From NCBI RefSeq assembly GCF_016741785.1, contig NZ_JAERRL010000009.1, positions 1 through 64,000 on the forward strand: 64,000 bases of DNA. Reading direction: 5' to 3'. Positions within the stretch are counted from its first letter, which is position 1. The number at the start of each line of letters is the position of its first letter. The translations under genes and the position numbers were made by a program. Origin of the DNA: Streptomyces sp. 7-21 (GTDB taxonomy: Bacteria; Actinomycetota; Actinomycetes; Streptomycetales; Streptomycetaceae). The notes beneath the pieces were generated by a model. That model had not been told where the DNA came from, made no database searches, and saw nothing but the letters and a program-made list of their open reading frames with translations. Below, in pieces: positions 34,467 through 43,580 of this stretch.

Positions 34467-36071
34467 ATGGAGCGGCACGTACTGGAGATGCGCGGCATCA
34501 CCAAGACCTTTCCGGGTGTCCGCGCGCTCGACGGGGTGAACATCTCGGTGCGCCCCGGCGAGATCCACGCGATCTGCGGAGAGAACGGGGCGGGCAAGTC
34601 CACCCTGATGAAGGTGCTCTCCGGGGTCTACCCGCACGGCTCCTACGAAGGCGAGATCTACTTCGAGGGCGAGCTGTGCCAGTTCAAGGACATCCGCGCC
34701 AGCGAGCGGCGCGGCATCGTCATCATCCACCAGGAACTCGCGCTGATCCCGCAGCTGTCGATCGCGGAGAACATCTTCCTGGGCAACGAGCGGGCCGGGC
34801 GCGGCGGCCTGATCTCGTGGAGCACCACGCTGCGCGAGACCGAACGGCTGATGCGCCGCGTCGGCCTGACCGGTGAGCACCCGCAGACGCTGATCTCCGA
34901 GCTGGGCGTCGGCAAGCAGCAGCTGGTCGAGATCGCCAAGGCGCTGGCCAAGCGCGTCAAGCTGCTGATCCTGGACGAGCCCACGGCCGCGCTGAACGAC
35001 ACCGACAGCGCCAAGCTGCTCGACCTGGTCATGGAGCTGCGCGAGCAGGGCATCGCCAGCATCCTGATCTCGCACAAGCTGAACGAGGTGCTCCAGGTCG
35101 CCGACGCGGTGACGATCCTGCGGGACGGCCGCACCATCGAGACGCTGACGGTGCGCGAGGAGCGCGGCGCCGAGCCGGCCGTGTCCGAGGACCGGCTGAT
35201 CCGCGGCATGGTCGGCCGCGAGCTGACGCAGTACTTCCCCGAGCGGACGCCGTACACCGGCGAGCGCGCCGGGGAGGTGGCGCTGTCGGTCGAGGGCTGG
35301 ACGGTGCGGCACCCGCTCGACACGTCGCGGCGGGTCGTCGACGACGTGTCGTTCGAGGTGCGGCACGGCGAGATCCTGGGGATCGCCGGGCTGATGGGCG
35401 CCGGGCGCACCGAACTGGCGATGAGCCTGTTCGGCCGCTCCTGGGGCCGCTATGAGTCCGGCACGGTCCGTTTGCACGGCAAGGAGGTCACCCTCAAGAC
35501 GGTCTCGCAGGCCATCCGCCACGGCATCGCCTACGTGACGGAGGACCGCAAGACCTACGGGCTGAACCTGATCGACTCGATCAGCCGCAACATCTCGCTG
35601 GCCGCGCTGCCGGGCATGGCCAGGCACGGAGTGATCGACGAGCACGTGGAGACGCGCACCGCGGAGCGTTTCCGCACCAGAATGAACATCAAGGCGCCCA
35701 CCGTTTTCGAGCACACCGGCAAGCTCAGCGGCGGCAACCAGCAGAAGGTCGTGCTGAGCAAGTGGATCCAGGCCGAGCCCGACGTGCTGATCCTGGACGA
35801 GCCGACCCGCGGCATCGACGTGGGCGCCAAATCCGAGATCTACCAGGTGATCAACGGCCTGGCCGCCGAGGGCAAGGCCGTCATCGTCATCTCCTCGGAG
35901 CTGCCGGAGCTGCTGGGGCTGTGCGACCGCATCGCCGCCATGGCCGCGGGCCGCATGACCGGCGTGCTGGAGCGGTCCGAGGCCGACCAGGAGGCGCTCC
36001 TGCGCCTGATGACCGAACCACGCGACGGCAGGGCCGCGAGTGGAACCGTGACGGGGAGTGGAGAGCGCTGA
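34467..36071 (+). CDS. gguA: Sugar ABC transporter ATP-binding protein, two NBDs (GguA/MmsA)
   Basis: 534 aa with two nucleotide-binding domains, as in carbohydrate importers of the CUT2 type. First NBD: Walker [10 protein letters not shown] (38-46), signature LGVGKQQ (degenerate) and Walker [13 protein letters not shown]. Second NBD: degenerate Walker [10 protein letters not shown], canonical signature LSGGNQQ and [15 protein letters not shown] 34467 is preferred to GTG 34458 because AAGGAG lies 9 bases before it. Energises uptake of the ligand bound by the ChvE-like protein. Confidence 0.95.
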   Translation: MERHVLEMRGITKTFPGVRALDGVNISVRPGEIHAICGENGAGKSTLMKVLSGVYPHGSYEGEIYFEGELCQFKDIRASERRGIVIIHQELALIPQLSIAENIFLGNERAGRGGLISWSTTLRETERLMRRVGLTGEHPQTLISELGVGKQQLVEIAKALAKRVKLLILDEPTAALNDTDSAKLLDLVMELREQGIASILISHKLNEVLQVADAVTILRDGRTIETLTVREERGAEPAVSEDRLIRGMVGRELTQYFPERTPYTGERAGEVALSVEGWTVRHPLDTSRRVVDDVSFEVRHGEILGIAGLMGAGRTELAMSLFGRSWGRYESGTVRLHGKEVTLKTVSQAIRHGIAYVTEDRKTYGLNLIDSISRNISLAALPGMARHGVIDEHVETRTAERFRTRMNIKAPTVFEHTGKLSGGNQQKVVLSKWIQAEPDVLILDEPTRGIDVGAKSEIYQVINGLAAEGKAVIVISSELPELLGLCDRIAAMAAGRMTGVLERSEADQEALLRLMTEPRDGRAASGTVTGSGER

Positions 36072-36072
36072 G

Positions 36073-37317
36073 ATGAACGCGAAGACGGACGTGGAGACCA
36101 AGCCGGCCACCACCGGCAAGGACGGCGGCTCCGGCGGCCAGGGCGGCGCCCTGGAGCAGGTGCTGCGCGGGCTGCGGACGAACGTCCGGCAGTACGGCAT
36201 GCTCATCGCGCTCGCCCTGCTGCTGGTCATCTTCCAGATCTGGACGGGCGGCGACATCCTGCTGCCCAACAACGTCAGCAACATCATCCAGCAGAACGGT
36301 TACATCCTGATCCTCGCGATCGGGATGATGATCGTCATCATCAACGGGCATATCGACCTCTCCGTCGGCTCGGTCGCCGGGTTCACCGGCGCCGTCGCCA
36401 GCGTGCTGATGGTCCAACACGGCATGCCATGGCAGCTGGCGTTCATCCTCACGCTGCTGCTCGGCGCGGCCGTGGGCGCCTGGCATGGTTTCTGGATCTC
36501 TTATGTAGGCATTCCTTCCTTTATCGTGACGCTCGCGGGCATGCTCCTGTTCCGGGGCCTGACCCGCCTGACGCTGGACGGCCAGTCGGAGTCCTCGTTC
36601 CCCGAGGGCTTCCGTGACCTCGGCACCGGCTTCCTGCCGGAGGTCGGGCCGACGACCAACTACCACAACCTGACCGTGCTGCTGGGCCTGGCGGTCTGCG
36701 CCTTCACCGTCATCAGCGAGCTGCGCAAGCGCCGCCAGCAGCAGGCCTACGACCTGGACGTCATGCCGTTCAGCCTGTTCGTGCTGAAGTGCGCCGCGAT
36801 CATCGCCGCGGTCATGGCGTTCACCCTGACGCTGGCGAGCTGGCACGGCGCCCCGATCGTGCTGCTCATCCTCGGCGGTCTGCTGGTGCTGATGGGCTTC
36901 CTGATGCGCAACTCGGTGATCGGCCGCCACGTGTACGCCCTCGGCGGCAACCGCGCCGCCGCGCAGCTCTCCGGCGTGAACAGCCAGCGGGTGACGTTCC
37001 TGGTCTTCGTCAACATGGGCCTGCTCTCCGCGCTCGCGGGCTGTGTGTTCACCGCGCGGCTCGGCGTGGCCGCGCCGGGCGCCGGTGAACTGTTCGAACT
37101 GGAAGCGATCGCCGCGGCGTTCATCGGCGGCGCGTCGATGTCCGGCGGTGTGGGCACGGTGCTGGGCGCCGTCATCGGCGGCCTGGTGCTGGGCGTGCTG
37201 GACAACGGCATGTCGCTGGTCGGCGTGGACGAGAACTGGCAGCAGGTCATCAAGGGCCTGGTGCTGCTCGCCGCGGTCGCGTTCGACATCTGGAACAAGC
37301 GCCGCGCGACCACCTGA
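36073..37317 (+). CDS. gguB: Sugar ABC transporter permease (GguB/MmsB)
   Basis: 414 aa, ATG one base past the gguA stop. About 10-12 hydrophobic segments; text such as YILILAIGMMIVIINGHIDLSVGSVAGFTGAV, SYVGIPSFIVTLAGMLLFRGL and AIAAAFIGGASMSGGVGTVLGAVIGGLVLGVLDNGMSL is typical of BPD_transp_2 permeases. It has the extra N-terminal and central region of GguB/XylH types. A run of A/T-ending codons (36487-36525) is unlike the rest of the gene. Confidence 0.95.
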   Translation: MNAKTDVETKPATTGKDGGSGGQGGALEQVLRGLRTNVRQYGMLIALALLLVIFQIWTGGDILLPNNVSNIIQQNGYILILAIGMMIVIINGHIDLSVGSVAGFTGAVASVLMVQHGMPWQLAFILTLLLGAAVGAWHGFWISYVGIPSFIVTLAGMLLFRGLTRLTLDGQSESSFPEGFRDLGTGFLPEVGPTTNYHNLTVLLGLAVCAFTVISELRKRRQQQAYDLDVMPFSLFVLKCAAIIAAVMAFTLTLASWHGAPIVLLILGGLLVLMGFLMRNSVIGRHVYALGGNRAAAQLSGVNSQRVTFLVFVNMGLLSALAGCVFTARLGVAAPGAGELFELEAIAAAFIGGASMSGGVGTVLGAVIGGLVLGVLDNGMSLVGVDENWQQVIKGLVLLAAVAFDIWNKRRATT

Positions 37318-37366
37318 ACCACCCGGTCAGTCAACGCACCTACACAAGCCTAAGGAGCCGCTAATC

Positions 37367-38524
37367 ATGTCTACTTCACGACGGGCGGTCATCGCCTCAG
37401 CCGCGGCGGCGGGTCTGACCGCGGCCACGGTGGGCGGCGCGCACGCGCACGGCCACGGCGGCAGCGGCGGCGGCCGCGGGCCCCGGCGCGAGACCTTCGG
37501 CCGCCTCGACGACGGCACCGAGGTCCACCGCTGGTCCCTGGAACGGGGCGGGACCCGCCTGAAGGTCCTCTCTTACGGCGGCGTCGTGCAGTCGCTGGAG
37601 ATACCCGACCGCCACGGCCGGTACGCCAACGTCTCGCTCGGCTTCGCGGATCTCGGCTCGTACGTCAGCGACTCGCCGTACTTCGGCGCCCTGATAGGCC
37701 GCTACGGCAACCGCATCGCGCGCGGCCGGTTCACCCTGGACGGCACCGAGTACCAGCTGCCGGTCAACGACGGCCCCAACAGCCTCCACGGTGGCGACCA
37801 GGGATTCGACAAGCGCGTCTGGGACGTCACCCCCTCCGGCCCGGCCGCGCTGACGCTCACCTACACCAGCCCCGACGGCGAGATGGGCTACCCGGGCACG
37901 CTGTCCGTCACCGTCACCTACACCCTGACCGACGACGGCGACTTCCGGATCGACTACGAGGCCACGACCGACGCCCCGACGGTCGTCAACCTCACCAACC
38001 ACACCTATTTCAACCTCTCGGGCGAGGGCTCCGGCTCCATCGAGAACCACGAGCTGACCGTCGCCGCCTCGCGGTACACCCCGGTCGACGACACGCTCAT
38101 CCCGACCGGCGAGCTGGCCTCCGTCGCGGGCACGCCGTTCGACTTCCGCCGCCCGAAGGCCGTCGGCGCCGACCTGCGGGCCGGCGCGGAGCAGATCCTG
38201 ATCGCCCAGGGCTTCGACCACAACCTGGTGCTCGACAAGGGCATCACGCGCCGCCCCGAGCACGCCATCACGCTCTACGACCCGGCCTCCGGCCGCCAGA
38301 TGGACATCGCCACGACCGAGCCGGGCGTGCAGTTCTACAGCGGCAACTTCCAGGACGGCACCCTCACCGGCACCTCGGGCCGCACCTACCGGCAGTCCGA
38401 TGCCCTGTGCCTGGAGACGCAGCACTTCCCCGACTCGCCCAACCAGCCGGAGTTCCCCAGCACCGTGCTGCGGCCGGGCGAGACCTACCGCTCCACCACC
38501 GTCCACTCCTTCTCCGCCCGCTGA
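37367..38524 (+). CDS. galM: Secreted aldose 1-epimerase (mutarotase)
   Basis: 385 aa. Twin-arginine signal SRRAVIASAAAAGL near the N-terminus followed by a His/Gly-rich spacer. GalM motifs: RYGNRIARGRF (substrate Arg), NSLHGGDQGFDKRVWD (catalytic His), LTNHTYFNLSGEGSG (second His) and FYSGNFQDG; the acidic CLETQHFPDSPNQ supplies the catalytic Glu. It interconverts sugar anomers outside the cell, consistent with supplying the beta- or alpha-anomer to the ABC importer. AAGGAG before ATG 37367. Last gene of the operon. Confidence 0.95.
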   Translation: MSTSRRAVIASAAAAGLTAATVGGAHAHGHGGSGGGRGPRRETFGRLDDGTEVHRWSLERGGTRLKVLSYGGVVQSLEIPDRHGRYANVSLGFADLGSYVSDSPYFGALIGRYGNRIARGRFTLDGTEYQLPVNDGPNSLHGGDQGFDKRVWDVTPSGPAALTLTYTSPDGEMGYPGTLSVTVTYTLTDDGDFRIDYEATTDAPTVVNLTNHTYFNLSGEGSGSIENHELTVAASRYTPVDDTLIPTGELASVAGTPFDFRRPKAVGADLRAGAEQILIAQGFDHNLVLDKGITRRPEHAITLYDPASGRQMDIATTEPGVQFYSGNFQDGTLTGTSGRTYRQSDALCLETQHFPDSPNQPEFPSTVLRPGETYRSTTVHSFSAR

Positions 38525-38541
38525 TCCCCGGCCCGGCCCGG

Positions 38542-38566
38542 GCCGCGCTCCCCCGCGGGGCGCGGC
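38542..38566. terminator. GC hairpin between convergent galM and the small membrane protein
   Basis: GCCGCGC (38542-38548) pairs with GCGCGGC (38560-38566), with an inner CCCC/GGGG; it lies in the 42-bp gap between two stops. Confidence 0.55.
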
Positions 38567-39022
38567 TCAGGCCGGGTCGCAGCGCAGGGCGTCGTTGTCC
38601 GCCCGGGGGCAGTCGGTGGTGTCGATCCGCCGCAGCACCGCGCCCGTGGCGTCGAAGACCGTGGCGGTGTACCCGCGTGAGAAGTCGGCGCCCCGCTCCT
38701 CGGCCAGGAACCGCAGGATGCTCTCCGCGACCGTGCCGGCCTGCTCCTCGGTCACGCCCTCGTCCACGACGACCAGGACGTCCGGCGTGCCGTCGTCGTT
38801 GACCGACGGGTGGACCGACCTCACGGTCCGCGACAGCTCGTCGTCGTGCGCCTCGCGGTACTGCTCGGCGGCAGACTCCCCGCGGCGCGCCAGCTCTTCA
38901 GCCACGGCGTCCTCCAGGGCCGGCGGATCGTCCGACTCCCCCCAGGGGTTGAAGAACAGCCCGAAGACCACCACCCCCGCCAGTACGGCGATTCCCACAA
39001 CTACCCGAAGCCACCGCTTCAT
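38567..39022 (-). CDS. Single-pass membrane-anchored protein, unknown
   Basis: 151 aa from ATG 39022 with GGGGAGG upstream. One N-terminal TM (WLRVVVGIAVLAGVVVFGLF, residues 4-23), then an acidic extracellular part of about 125 residues with an Ala/Glu helix and a small alpha/beta domain (DVLVVVDEGVTEEQAGTVAESILRFL) and two late Cys. No family recognised. It heads away from the two small membrane protein genes on the same strand but is 96 bp from them. Confidence 0.75.
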   Translation of the reverse strand: MKRWLRVVVGIAVLAGVVVFGLFFNPWGESDDPPALEDAVAEELARRGESAAEQYREAHDDELSRTVRSVHPSVNDDGTPDVLVVVDEGVTEEQAGTVAESILRFLAEERGADFSRGYTATVFDATGAVLRRIDTTDCPRADNDALRCDPA

Positions 39023-39118
39023 TGACCGCCTCCCCGTCGTCGCGGGCGCCCGGGCGGGCGCCTGGCAGGCCAGGCTAGCCACGCCCGCCCGCTTGCTGGC
39101 GCCCGGCCCGGACGTGCC

Positions 39119-39343
39119 TCAGCCGAGCGCCATGGAGGTGAACATCGCCGCGGTGATCAGCCCGAGCGAGGCGAGGACCAGGCCCAGGCGGCTGAGCACG
39201 TAGCGCACGCCGGACGACCGGTCCGCGGCGGGCCCGCCGCGGGCCCGGTCCCGGGCGAGGTACCAGAGCCTGCGCTGGTCGCAGCAGGCAAGCACCGTGC
39301 AGACCAGCGCCAGGCCCAGCAGCGCGTAGACAGGCGCGAACAT
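39119..39343 (-). CDS. Small two-TM membrane protein
   Basis: 74 aa, GAGAGGAG before the ATG at 39343. Two hydrophobic segments (residues 2-20 and 48-72) flank a basic loop (DQRRLWYLARDRARGG). Separated by 14 bp from the upstream membrane protein gene, probably co-transcribed. Unknown function. Confidence 0.7.
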   Translation of the reverse strand: MFAPVYALLGLALVCTVLACCDQRRLWYLARDRARGGPAADRSSGVRYVLSRLGLVLASLGLITAAMFTSMALG

Positions 39344-39357
39344 GCGGCCGTCTCCTC

Positions 39358-39726
39358 TCAGTCCGGGTAGGGAAGGTTCGCCAGCAGCAGCGCGGGCAGC
39401 AGCAGAAGGACGAGCTGTATCCCCGCCACCCAGTGCCGCGCCGCCCGGGTGCCGTCGTCCCGGTCAGCGAGCAGCGCGCACAGCACGATGGTCACGGCGA
39501 GCGATCCCAGCCCCGCCGATAACACCCAGGGGGTGATGCGGCGCAAGGCGCCGGTCAGCGCCTCGTCGCCGGTGCCGGTCAGCATGGCCGCCCCGAGTAA
39601 ATACGCCCAGTTGACGTACAACATCAGCGGCGTCAGCACGAGCGCGAAGATGACCACGGCCCGGCCCCATAAGCCGCGGGCCGGACGCGGCACTCCAGAT
39701 ACCGGTGAAGGGTTCATGGTCCGCAT
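39358..39726 (-). CDS. Small three-TM membrane protein
   Basis: 122 aa (or 119 from the second ATG at 39717). Hydrophobic segments at about residues 24-48, 67-90 and 100-118 with the text WGRAVVIFALVLTPLMLYVNWAY. No recognised family. First gene of a likely two-gene unit with the 74-residue protein. Confidence 0.7.
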   Translation of the reverse strand: MRTMNPSPVSGVPRPARGLWGRAVVIFALVLTPLMLYVNWAYLLGAAMLTGTGDEALTGALRRITPWVLSAGLGSLAVTIVLCALLADRDDGTRAARHWVAGIQLVLLLLPALLLANLPYPD

Positions 39727-39949
39727 TGCAGCGGGCCGGGACGGCCGGCGGATGAGTACAACCGCCTGTCCCGCTACTCAAAGACGGTCAGCCGCCTGCG
39801 CGGAGGGGCACGCCCGTTAGCTCCCCGGAGACCGCCACCGGCGGCCCGGCGACGTCGTCCCGCACGGCCAGTGTTGCGGCCATGTGACCTGGCATGACGG
39901 TTATTTGGCAATGCATGACCAGATCTTCCCCGGGGCCCGGGCGGATGCC

Positions 39950-39955
39950 TAGCCT
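39950..39955 (+). promoter_or_regulatory. -10 element for the metY leader ORF
   Basis: TAGCCT ends 7 bases before the GTG at 39963. A poor TTCCCC (39926-39931) with an 18-bp spacer is the best -35. Confidence 0.45.
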
Positions 39956-39962
39956 GTGCGGC

Positions 39963-40061
39963 GTGACGGAGCGCGCACGCGCCGCCTACGCGGCGTGCGC
40001 GGATGCCATCGCTCCCCTCTTCTTCTTGGTTCTCCCCCCACGACAAGGACGTGACGCATGA
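39963..40061 (+). CDS. Candidate leaderless leader peptide (uORF) of metY
   Basis: 32 codons from GTG 39963 to a TGA at 40059-40061 that overlaps the metY ATG (ATGA at 40058-40061). It would read VTERARAAYAACADAIAPLF then [12 protein letters not shown]. No SD precedes it, but a TAGCCT -10 lies 7 bases upstream, as for several other genes in this window. A GC hairpin falls within its codons 3-12. The peptide has one Cys and no internal Met, so it is not an obvious sulfur-amino-acid sensor; coupling by overlap is the clearest signal. Alternatively this is simply a 5' UTR. Confidence 0.4.
   Translation: MTERARAAYAACADAIAPLFFLVLPPRQGRDA
39970..39998 (+). other. GC hairpin inside the metY leader
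   Basis: An arm reading GCGCACGCGCCGC pairs with GCGGCGTGCGC, with a 2-nt bulge and a short loop near 39985-39988. It could act as an attenuator stem upstream of metY; no U-run follows. Confidence 0.5.
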
Positions 40062-41374
40062 CCGAAGCCGCCGACAGCGCTGCCGCCTGGTCGTTCGAGA
40101 CCCGGCAGGTGCACGCGGGCACCGGGCCCGACCCGGCGACCGGAGCGCGCGCCGTGCCCGTGTACCAGACGACGTCGTTCGTCTTCCGGGACACCGAGCA
40201 CGCCGCCGGCCTGTTCTCCCTGGCCGAACAGGGCCACATCTACACCCGCATCCACAATCCGACGACCGACGCGTTCGAGGCGCGGGTCGCCGCGCTGGAG
40301 GGCGGCGTCGCGGCGGTGGCGACGGCCTCGGGGCAGTCCGCCGAGTCCCTGGCGCTGCTGAACGTGGCGGGCGCCGGTGACCACGTCGTGTCGAGCACCT
40401 CCCTGTACGGCGGCACGTACAACCTCTTCCGGCACACCCTGCCCCGGCTGGGCGTCTCGGTGTCGTTCGTCGACGACCCCGACGACACGAACGCCTGGCG
40501 CGCGGCGATCAGGGAGAACACCAAGGCGCTGTTCGCCGAGACGCTCGGCAACCCCCGCGGCAACGTCCTCGACGTGCGGGCGGTGGCGGACGTGGCGCAC
40601 GAGGCCGGGCTGCCGCTGATCGTGGACAACACGATCCCCACGCCCTACCTGCTGCGCCCCATCGAGCACGGCGCCGACGTCGTCGTCCACTCGGCGACCA
40701 AGTTCCTCGGCGGGCACGGCACCAGCATCGCGGGCGTGGTCGTGGACGCCGGCTCGTTCGACTTCGGCGCCCACCCCGACCGGTTCCCCGGCTTCAGCGA
40801 GCCCGACCCGAGCTACCACGGCCTGCGGTACTGGCCGGACCTGGGCCCGGGGGCGTACGCGGCGAAGCTGCGCGTGCAGCTGCTGCGCGACCTCGGCCCG
40901 GCGCTGGCGCCGCACTCGGCGTTCCTGCTGCTCCAGGGCATCGAGACGCTGAGCCTGCGGCTGGAGCGGCACTCGCAGAACGCGCTCGCCATCGCCGAGT
41001 GGCTGGAGGGCCGGGACGAGGTGCGGGCCGTGCACTACCCGGGGCTGCCCTCCAGCCCGTGGTACGAGGCGGCGCAGCGGTACCTGCCGCGCGGCGCCGG
41101 GGCGGTGGTGTCGTTCGAGCTGCGCGACGGCGTGGAGGCCGGGAAGCGGTTCGTGGACGCGGTGGAGCTGTTCAGCCACCTCGCCAACATCGGCGACGTG
41201 CGCAGCCTCATCATCCACCCGGCGTCCACGACACACAGCCAGCTCGGGCCGGAGGAGCTCGCGGCCACCGGCACGGCACCGGGGCTGGTGAGGCTGTCGG
41301 TCGGGATCGAGGGGCTGGCTGACCTGAAGGCCGACCTGGAGGCCGGGTTCCGGGCGGCGAAAGGGGCGTCCTGA
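40058..41374 (+). CDS. metY: O-acetylhomoserine sulfhydrylase
   Basis: 438 aa, the MetY size, with the PLP-binding Lys in [13 protein letters not shown] (about residue 212). Other family text: [56 protein letters not shown], and [18 protein letters not shown], which carries the active-site STTH. It makes L-homocysteine from O-acetyl-L-homoserine and sulfide, bypassing cystathionine. Followed by metX with a 5-bp gap; together they form the direct sulfhydrylation route. Confidence 0.97.
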   Translation: MTEAADSAAAWSFETRQVHAGTGPDPATGARAVPVYQTTSFVFRDTEHAAGLFSLAEQGHIYTRIHNPTTDAFEARVAALEGGVAAVATASGQSAESLALLNVAGAGDHVVSSTSLYGGTYNLFRHTLPRLGVSVSFVDDPDDTNAWRAAIRENTKALFAETLGNPRGNVLDVRAVADVAHEAGLPLIVDNTIPTPYLLRPIEHGADVVVHSATKFLGGHGTSIAGVVVDAGSFDFGAHPDRFPGFSEPDPSYHGLRYWPDLGPGAYAAKLRVQLLRDLGPALAPHSAFLLLQGIETLSLRLERHSQNALAIAEWLEGRDEVRAVHYPGLPSSPWYEAAQRYLPRGAGAVVSFELRDGVEAGKRFVDAVELFSHLANIGDVRSLIIHPASTTHSQLGPEELAATGTAPGLVRLSVGIEGLADLKADLEAGFRAAKGAS

Positions 41375-41379
41375 CGACG

Positions 41380-42519
41380 GTGCGGCGACCGCCGGCCCTC
41401 CCGGCGTCCGGCGCCTGGCAGGAAGGGCGGTCGCCCAACGGACGCCGGCAGTGGGCGGTCTTCGACCGGCCGCTGCCGCTGGAGTCCGGCGCGTCGCTGC
41501 CGGGCGTGCGGCTGGCCTACGAGACGTGGGGGCGGCTGGCGCCGGACCGGTCCAACGCCGTGCTGGTGCTGCACGCGCTCACGGGTGACAGCCACGTCGG
41601 CGGCCCGGCCGAGCCGGGCCACCCGACGCCGGGGTGGTGGGACGGCCTGGTCGGTCCGGGCCGTCCCCTGGATACGCGGCGGTGGTTCGTCGTGGCGCCC
41701 AACGTGCTCGGCGGCTGCCAGGGCAGCACCGGGCCGGCCTCGCGGCGGCCCGACGGGCGGCGGTGGGGCGCGGCGTTTCCGCGGCTGACGCAGCGGGACC
41801 AGGTGGTCGCCGAGGCGCGGCTCGCCGACCTGCTGGGGATCCGCCGCTGGGCGCTGGTCGTGGGCGGCTCGATGGGCGGGATGCGCGCCCTGGAGTGGGC
41901 GGTGATGTACCCGGACCGGGTCGCCGCGCTGCTGCCGCTGGCCTGCCCCGCCGCGAGCGGGGCGCTCCCGATCGGCCTGGCCGCCGTGCAGCTGGCGGCG
42001 ATACGGTCCGATCCGGGGTGGCGGGGCGGCGACTACTACGACGCCGGGCCCGGGGGCGGGCCGCACGCCGGCCTGGGGCTGGCACGGCGGCTGGCGCATC
42101 TGACGTACCGGGGCGAGGCGGAGCTTCAGGCGCGCTTCGGGCGGCTGCCGCAGGACGGCGAGGACCCGGCGCACGGCGGCCGGTACCGCGTCGAGTCCTA
42201 TCTCGACCACCACGCCGCCAAGCTGGTGCGGCGGTTCGACGCGGGCAGCTACGTCGTGCTCACCGAGGCGATGAACGGCCACGACATCGGGCGCGGCCGG
42301 GGCGGCACGGCGGCGGCGCTGCGGCGGATCACGGCGCGCACGCTGGTGGCGGGGGTGGACTCCGACCGGCTGTACCCGCTGGCGGACCAGGCCGAGCTGG
42401 CCAAGCACATCCCCGGCGCGGGGCCGGTGCGCGTCATCTCCTCGCCATACGGGCACGACGGCTTCCTGATCGAGACGGAACAGGTCGGCGCGCTTGTGCG
42501 GGAGCTGCTGGCGGGCTGA
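41380..42519 (+). CDS. metX: Homoserine O-acetyltransferase
   Basis: 379 aa, alpha/beta hydrolase fold. Nucleophile Ser in [14 protein letters not shown], then Asp in [13 protein letters not shown] and His in [37 protein letters not shown] and [18 protein letters not shown] are MetX signatures. It acetylates homoserine with acetyl-CoA to give the MetY substrate. GTG 41380 is 5 bp past the metY stop; a 9-bp hairpin lies shortly after the gene. Confidence 0.96.
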   Translation: MRRPPALPASGAWQEGRSPNGRRQWAVFDRPLPLESGASLPGVRLAYETWGRLAPDRSNAVLVLHALTGDSHVGGPAEPGHPTPGWWDGLVGPGRPLDTRRWFVVAPNVLGGCQGSTGPASRRPDGRRWGAAFPRLTQRDQVVAEARLADLLGIRRWALVVGGSMGGMRALEWAVMYPDRVAALLPLACPAASGALPIGLAAVQLAAIRSDPGWRGGDYYDAGPGGGPHAGLGLARRLAHLTYRGEAELQARFGRLPQDGEDPAHGGRYRVESYLDHHAAKLVRRFDAGSYVVLTEAMNGHDIGRGRGGTAAALRRITARTLVAGVDSDRLYPLADQAELAKHIPGAGPVRVISSPYGHDGFLIETEQVGALVRELLAG

Positions 42520-42545
42520 CGGGGCGTTTTCACCACTGGGAACGG

Positions 42546-42565
42546 GCGCCGCGGCACCGCGGCGC
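42546..42565 (+). terminator. Hairpin after metX
   Basis: GCGCCGCGG-ca-CCGCGGCGC, a 9-bp stem with a 2-base loop, 26 bp past the metX stop. Confidence 0.5.
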
Positions 42566-42632
42566 GGGCGCGGCCGAGCCTCCCGGAACCGGGCGGACTT
42601 TGCGTCACGGCAAACGGAATGCTGACGCAACG

Positions 42633-42662
42633 TTTACGAAACGAGGGGGTGGACGCTAGCGT
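42633..42662 (+). promoter_or_regulatory. Promoter of the LPMO gene
   Basis: TTTACG (42633-42638) and TAGCGT (42657-42662) with an 18-bp spacer; the predicted start falls inside the CebR-like box that follows. Confidence 0.55.
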
Positions 42663-42691
42663 GGTTGCGGGAGCGCTCCCACGCTAGCGTC
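42652..42691. repeat. 13-bp inverted repeat enclosing the CebR-like box
   Basis: GACGCTAGCGTGG (42652-42664) and CCACGCTAGCGTC (42679-42691) are exact complements with a 14-bp spacer. The left arm covers the -10 of the LPMO promoter. Confidence 0.85.
42668..42681 (+). promoter_or_regulatory. CebR-box-like operator
   Basis: CGGGAGCGCTCCCA contains the perfect 12-bp palindrome GGGAGCGCTCCC and differs by one base from the published CebR consensus TGGGAGCGCTCCCA. CebR represses cellulose genes until cellobiose or cellotriose is present. It is nested within a larger inverted repeat (42652-42664 with 42679-42691). Confidence 0.85.
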
Positions 42692-42757
42692 ACGTGGGTG
42701 CCGCCACTGGCGTTAGGTCCGTAGCTGAATGGCATCACCCTCTAGAGGAGACCCCCC

Positions 42758-43480
42758 ATGGCCATTCGAACAGAGGGCCGGAAGAAGAGTCCGGCTCGTC
42801 TCACCAAGTCCCTGAGCGTGGCGGGCACCGCGCTGCTGGCGTTCGTCGGCGTGTCCATGCCTGCTCCCGCATCCGCGCACGGTGTCGCCATGTACCCCGG
42901 GTCGCGCACCTACCTGTGCTACCTGGACATGCTCGAGAGCGGCAACCAGACGCCGTCGAACCCCGCCTGCGCGGACGCCGTCGCCGAGACCGGCACGACG
43001 CCGCTGTACAACTGGTTCGCCGTGCTGGACTCCAACGGCGGCGGCCGGACCGAGGGGTACATCCCGGACGGTGAGATCTGCAGCGGTGGCCACAACGGCC
43101 CGTACGACTTCTCCTCGTACAACGCGGCGCGCACCGACTGGCCCACCACGCACCTGACCTCGGGCGCCAACATCGAGATCCAGTACAGCAACTGGGCCGC
43201 TCACCCGGGTGACTTCGATGTCTACCTGACGAAGGAGGGCTGGAACCCGAACCAGCCGCTGTCCTGGAGCGACCTTGAGCTGGTCGACTCGGTGACCGAC
43301 CCGCCGCAGTCCGGCAGCGCCGGCTCCAACGGCGGCTACTACTACTGGGACGTCCAGCTGCCGGAGCGCAGCGGCCAGCACATCATGTTCATCCACTGGA
43401 TCCGCTCGGACAGCCAGGAGAACTTCTACTCCTGCTCCGACGTCGTCTTCGACGGCGGCAACGGCGAGATCTCGTGGTGA
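42758..43480 (+). CDS. AA10 lytic polysaccharide monooxygenase
   Basis: 240 aa. Signal peptide (basic, hydrophobic core, ASA) cleaved before His41, so the mature protein starts HGVAMYPGSR; the second copper-brace His is H149 in NWAAHPGDF. The sequence is AA10 throughout, with Cys pairs for disulfides (CYLDML, NPACADA, EICSGG, YSCSDV). No carbohydrate-binding module, so it is catalytic domain only. It oxidatively cleaves chitin or cellulose outside the cell; the CebR-like box points to cellulose. SD AGAGGAG before ATG 42758. Confidence 0.96.
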   Translation: MAIRTEGRKKSPARLTKSLSVAGTALLAFVGVSMPAPASAHGVAMYPGSRTYLCYLDMLESGNQTPSNPACADAVAETGTTPLYNWFAVLDSNGGGRTEGYIPDGEICSGGHNGPYDFSSYNAARTDWPTTHLTSGANIEIQYSNWAAHPGDFDVYLTKEGWNPNQPLSWSDLELVDSVTDPPQSGSAGSNGGYYYWDVQLPERSGQHIMFIHWIRSDSQENFYSCSDVVFDGGNGEISW

Positions 43481-43529
43481 GCTGAGCGCTGCTCCGCTGC
43501 CCGGCCGGACGGCCGGCGCGCATCACGCT

Positions 43530-43565
43530 AAGGGGCTCCCCGGGCGCCCGCCCGCGGGGCCCCTT
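43530..43565. terminator. Hairpin between the LPMO and VOC genes
   Basis: AAGGGGC (43530-43536) pairs with GCCCCTT (43559-43565) with further GC pairing inside; it sits between two convergent stops. Confidence 0.75.
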
Positions 43566-43580
43566 CCGCGTGCCGGGCCG

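Noticed and set aside
33081..36287. Very long open frame on the minus strand opposite the sugar importer genes
   Set aside because: It mirrors chvE, gguA and gguB codon positions, has no family match by eye and is rich in His/Arg/Leu/Gly, as expected for an antisense frame in GC-rich DNA.
39774..40046. 90-codon minus-strand frame before metY
   Set aside because: Arg/Gly/His-rich with no SD; the plus strand has a better explanation as a leader.
42716..42756. tRNA-like words (TAGCTGAATGGCA) in the LPMO leader
   Set aside because: No matching 3' half, T-arm or acceptor stem; only a 5' UTR with a good ribosome-binding site.
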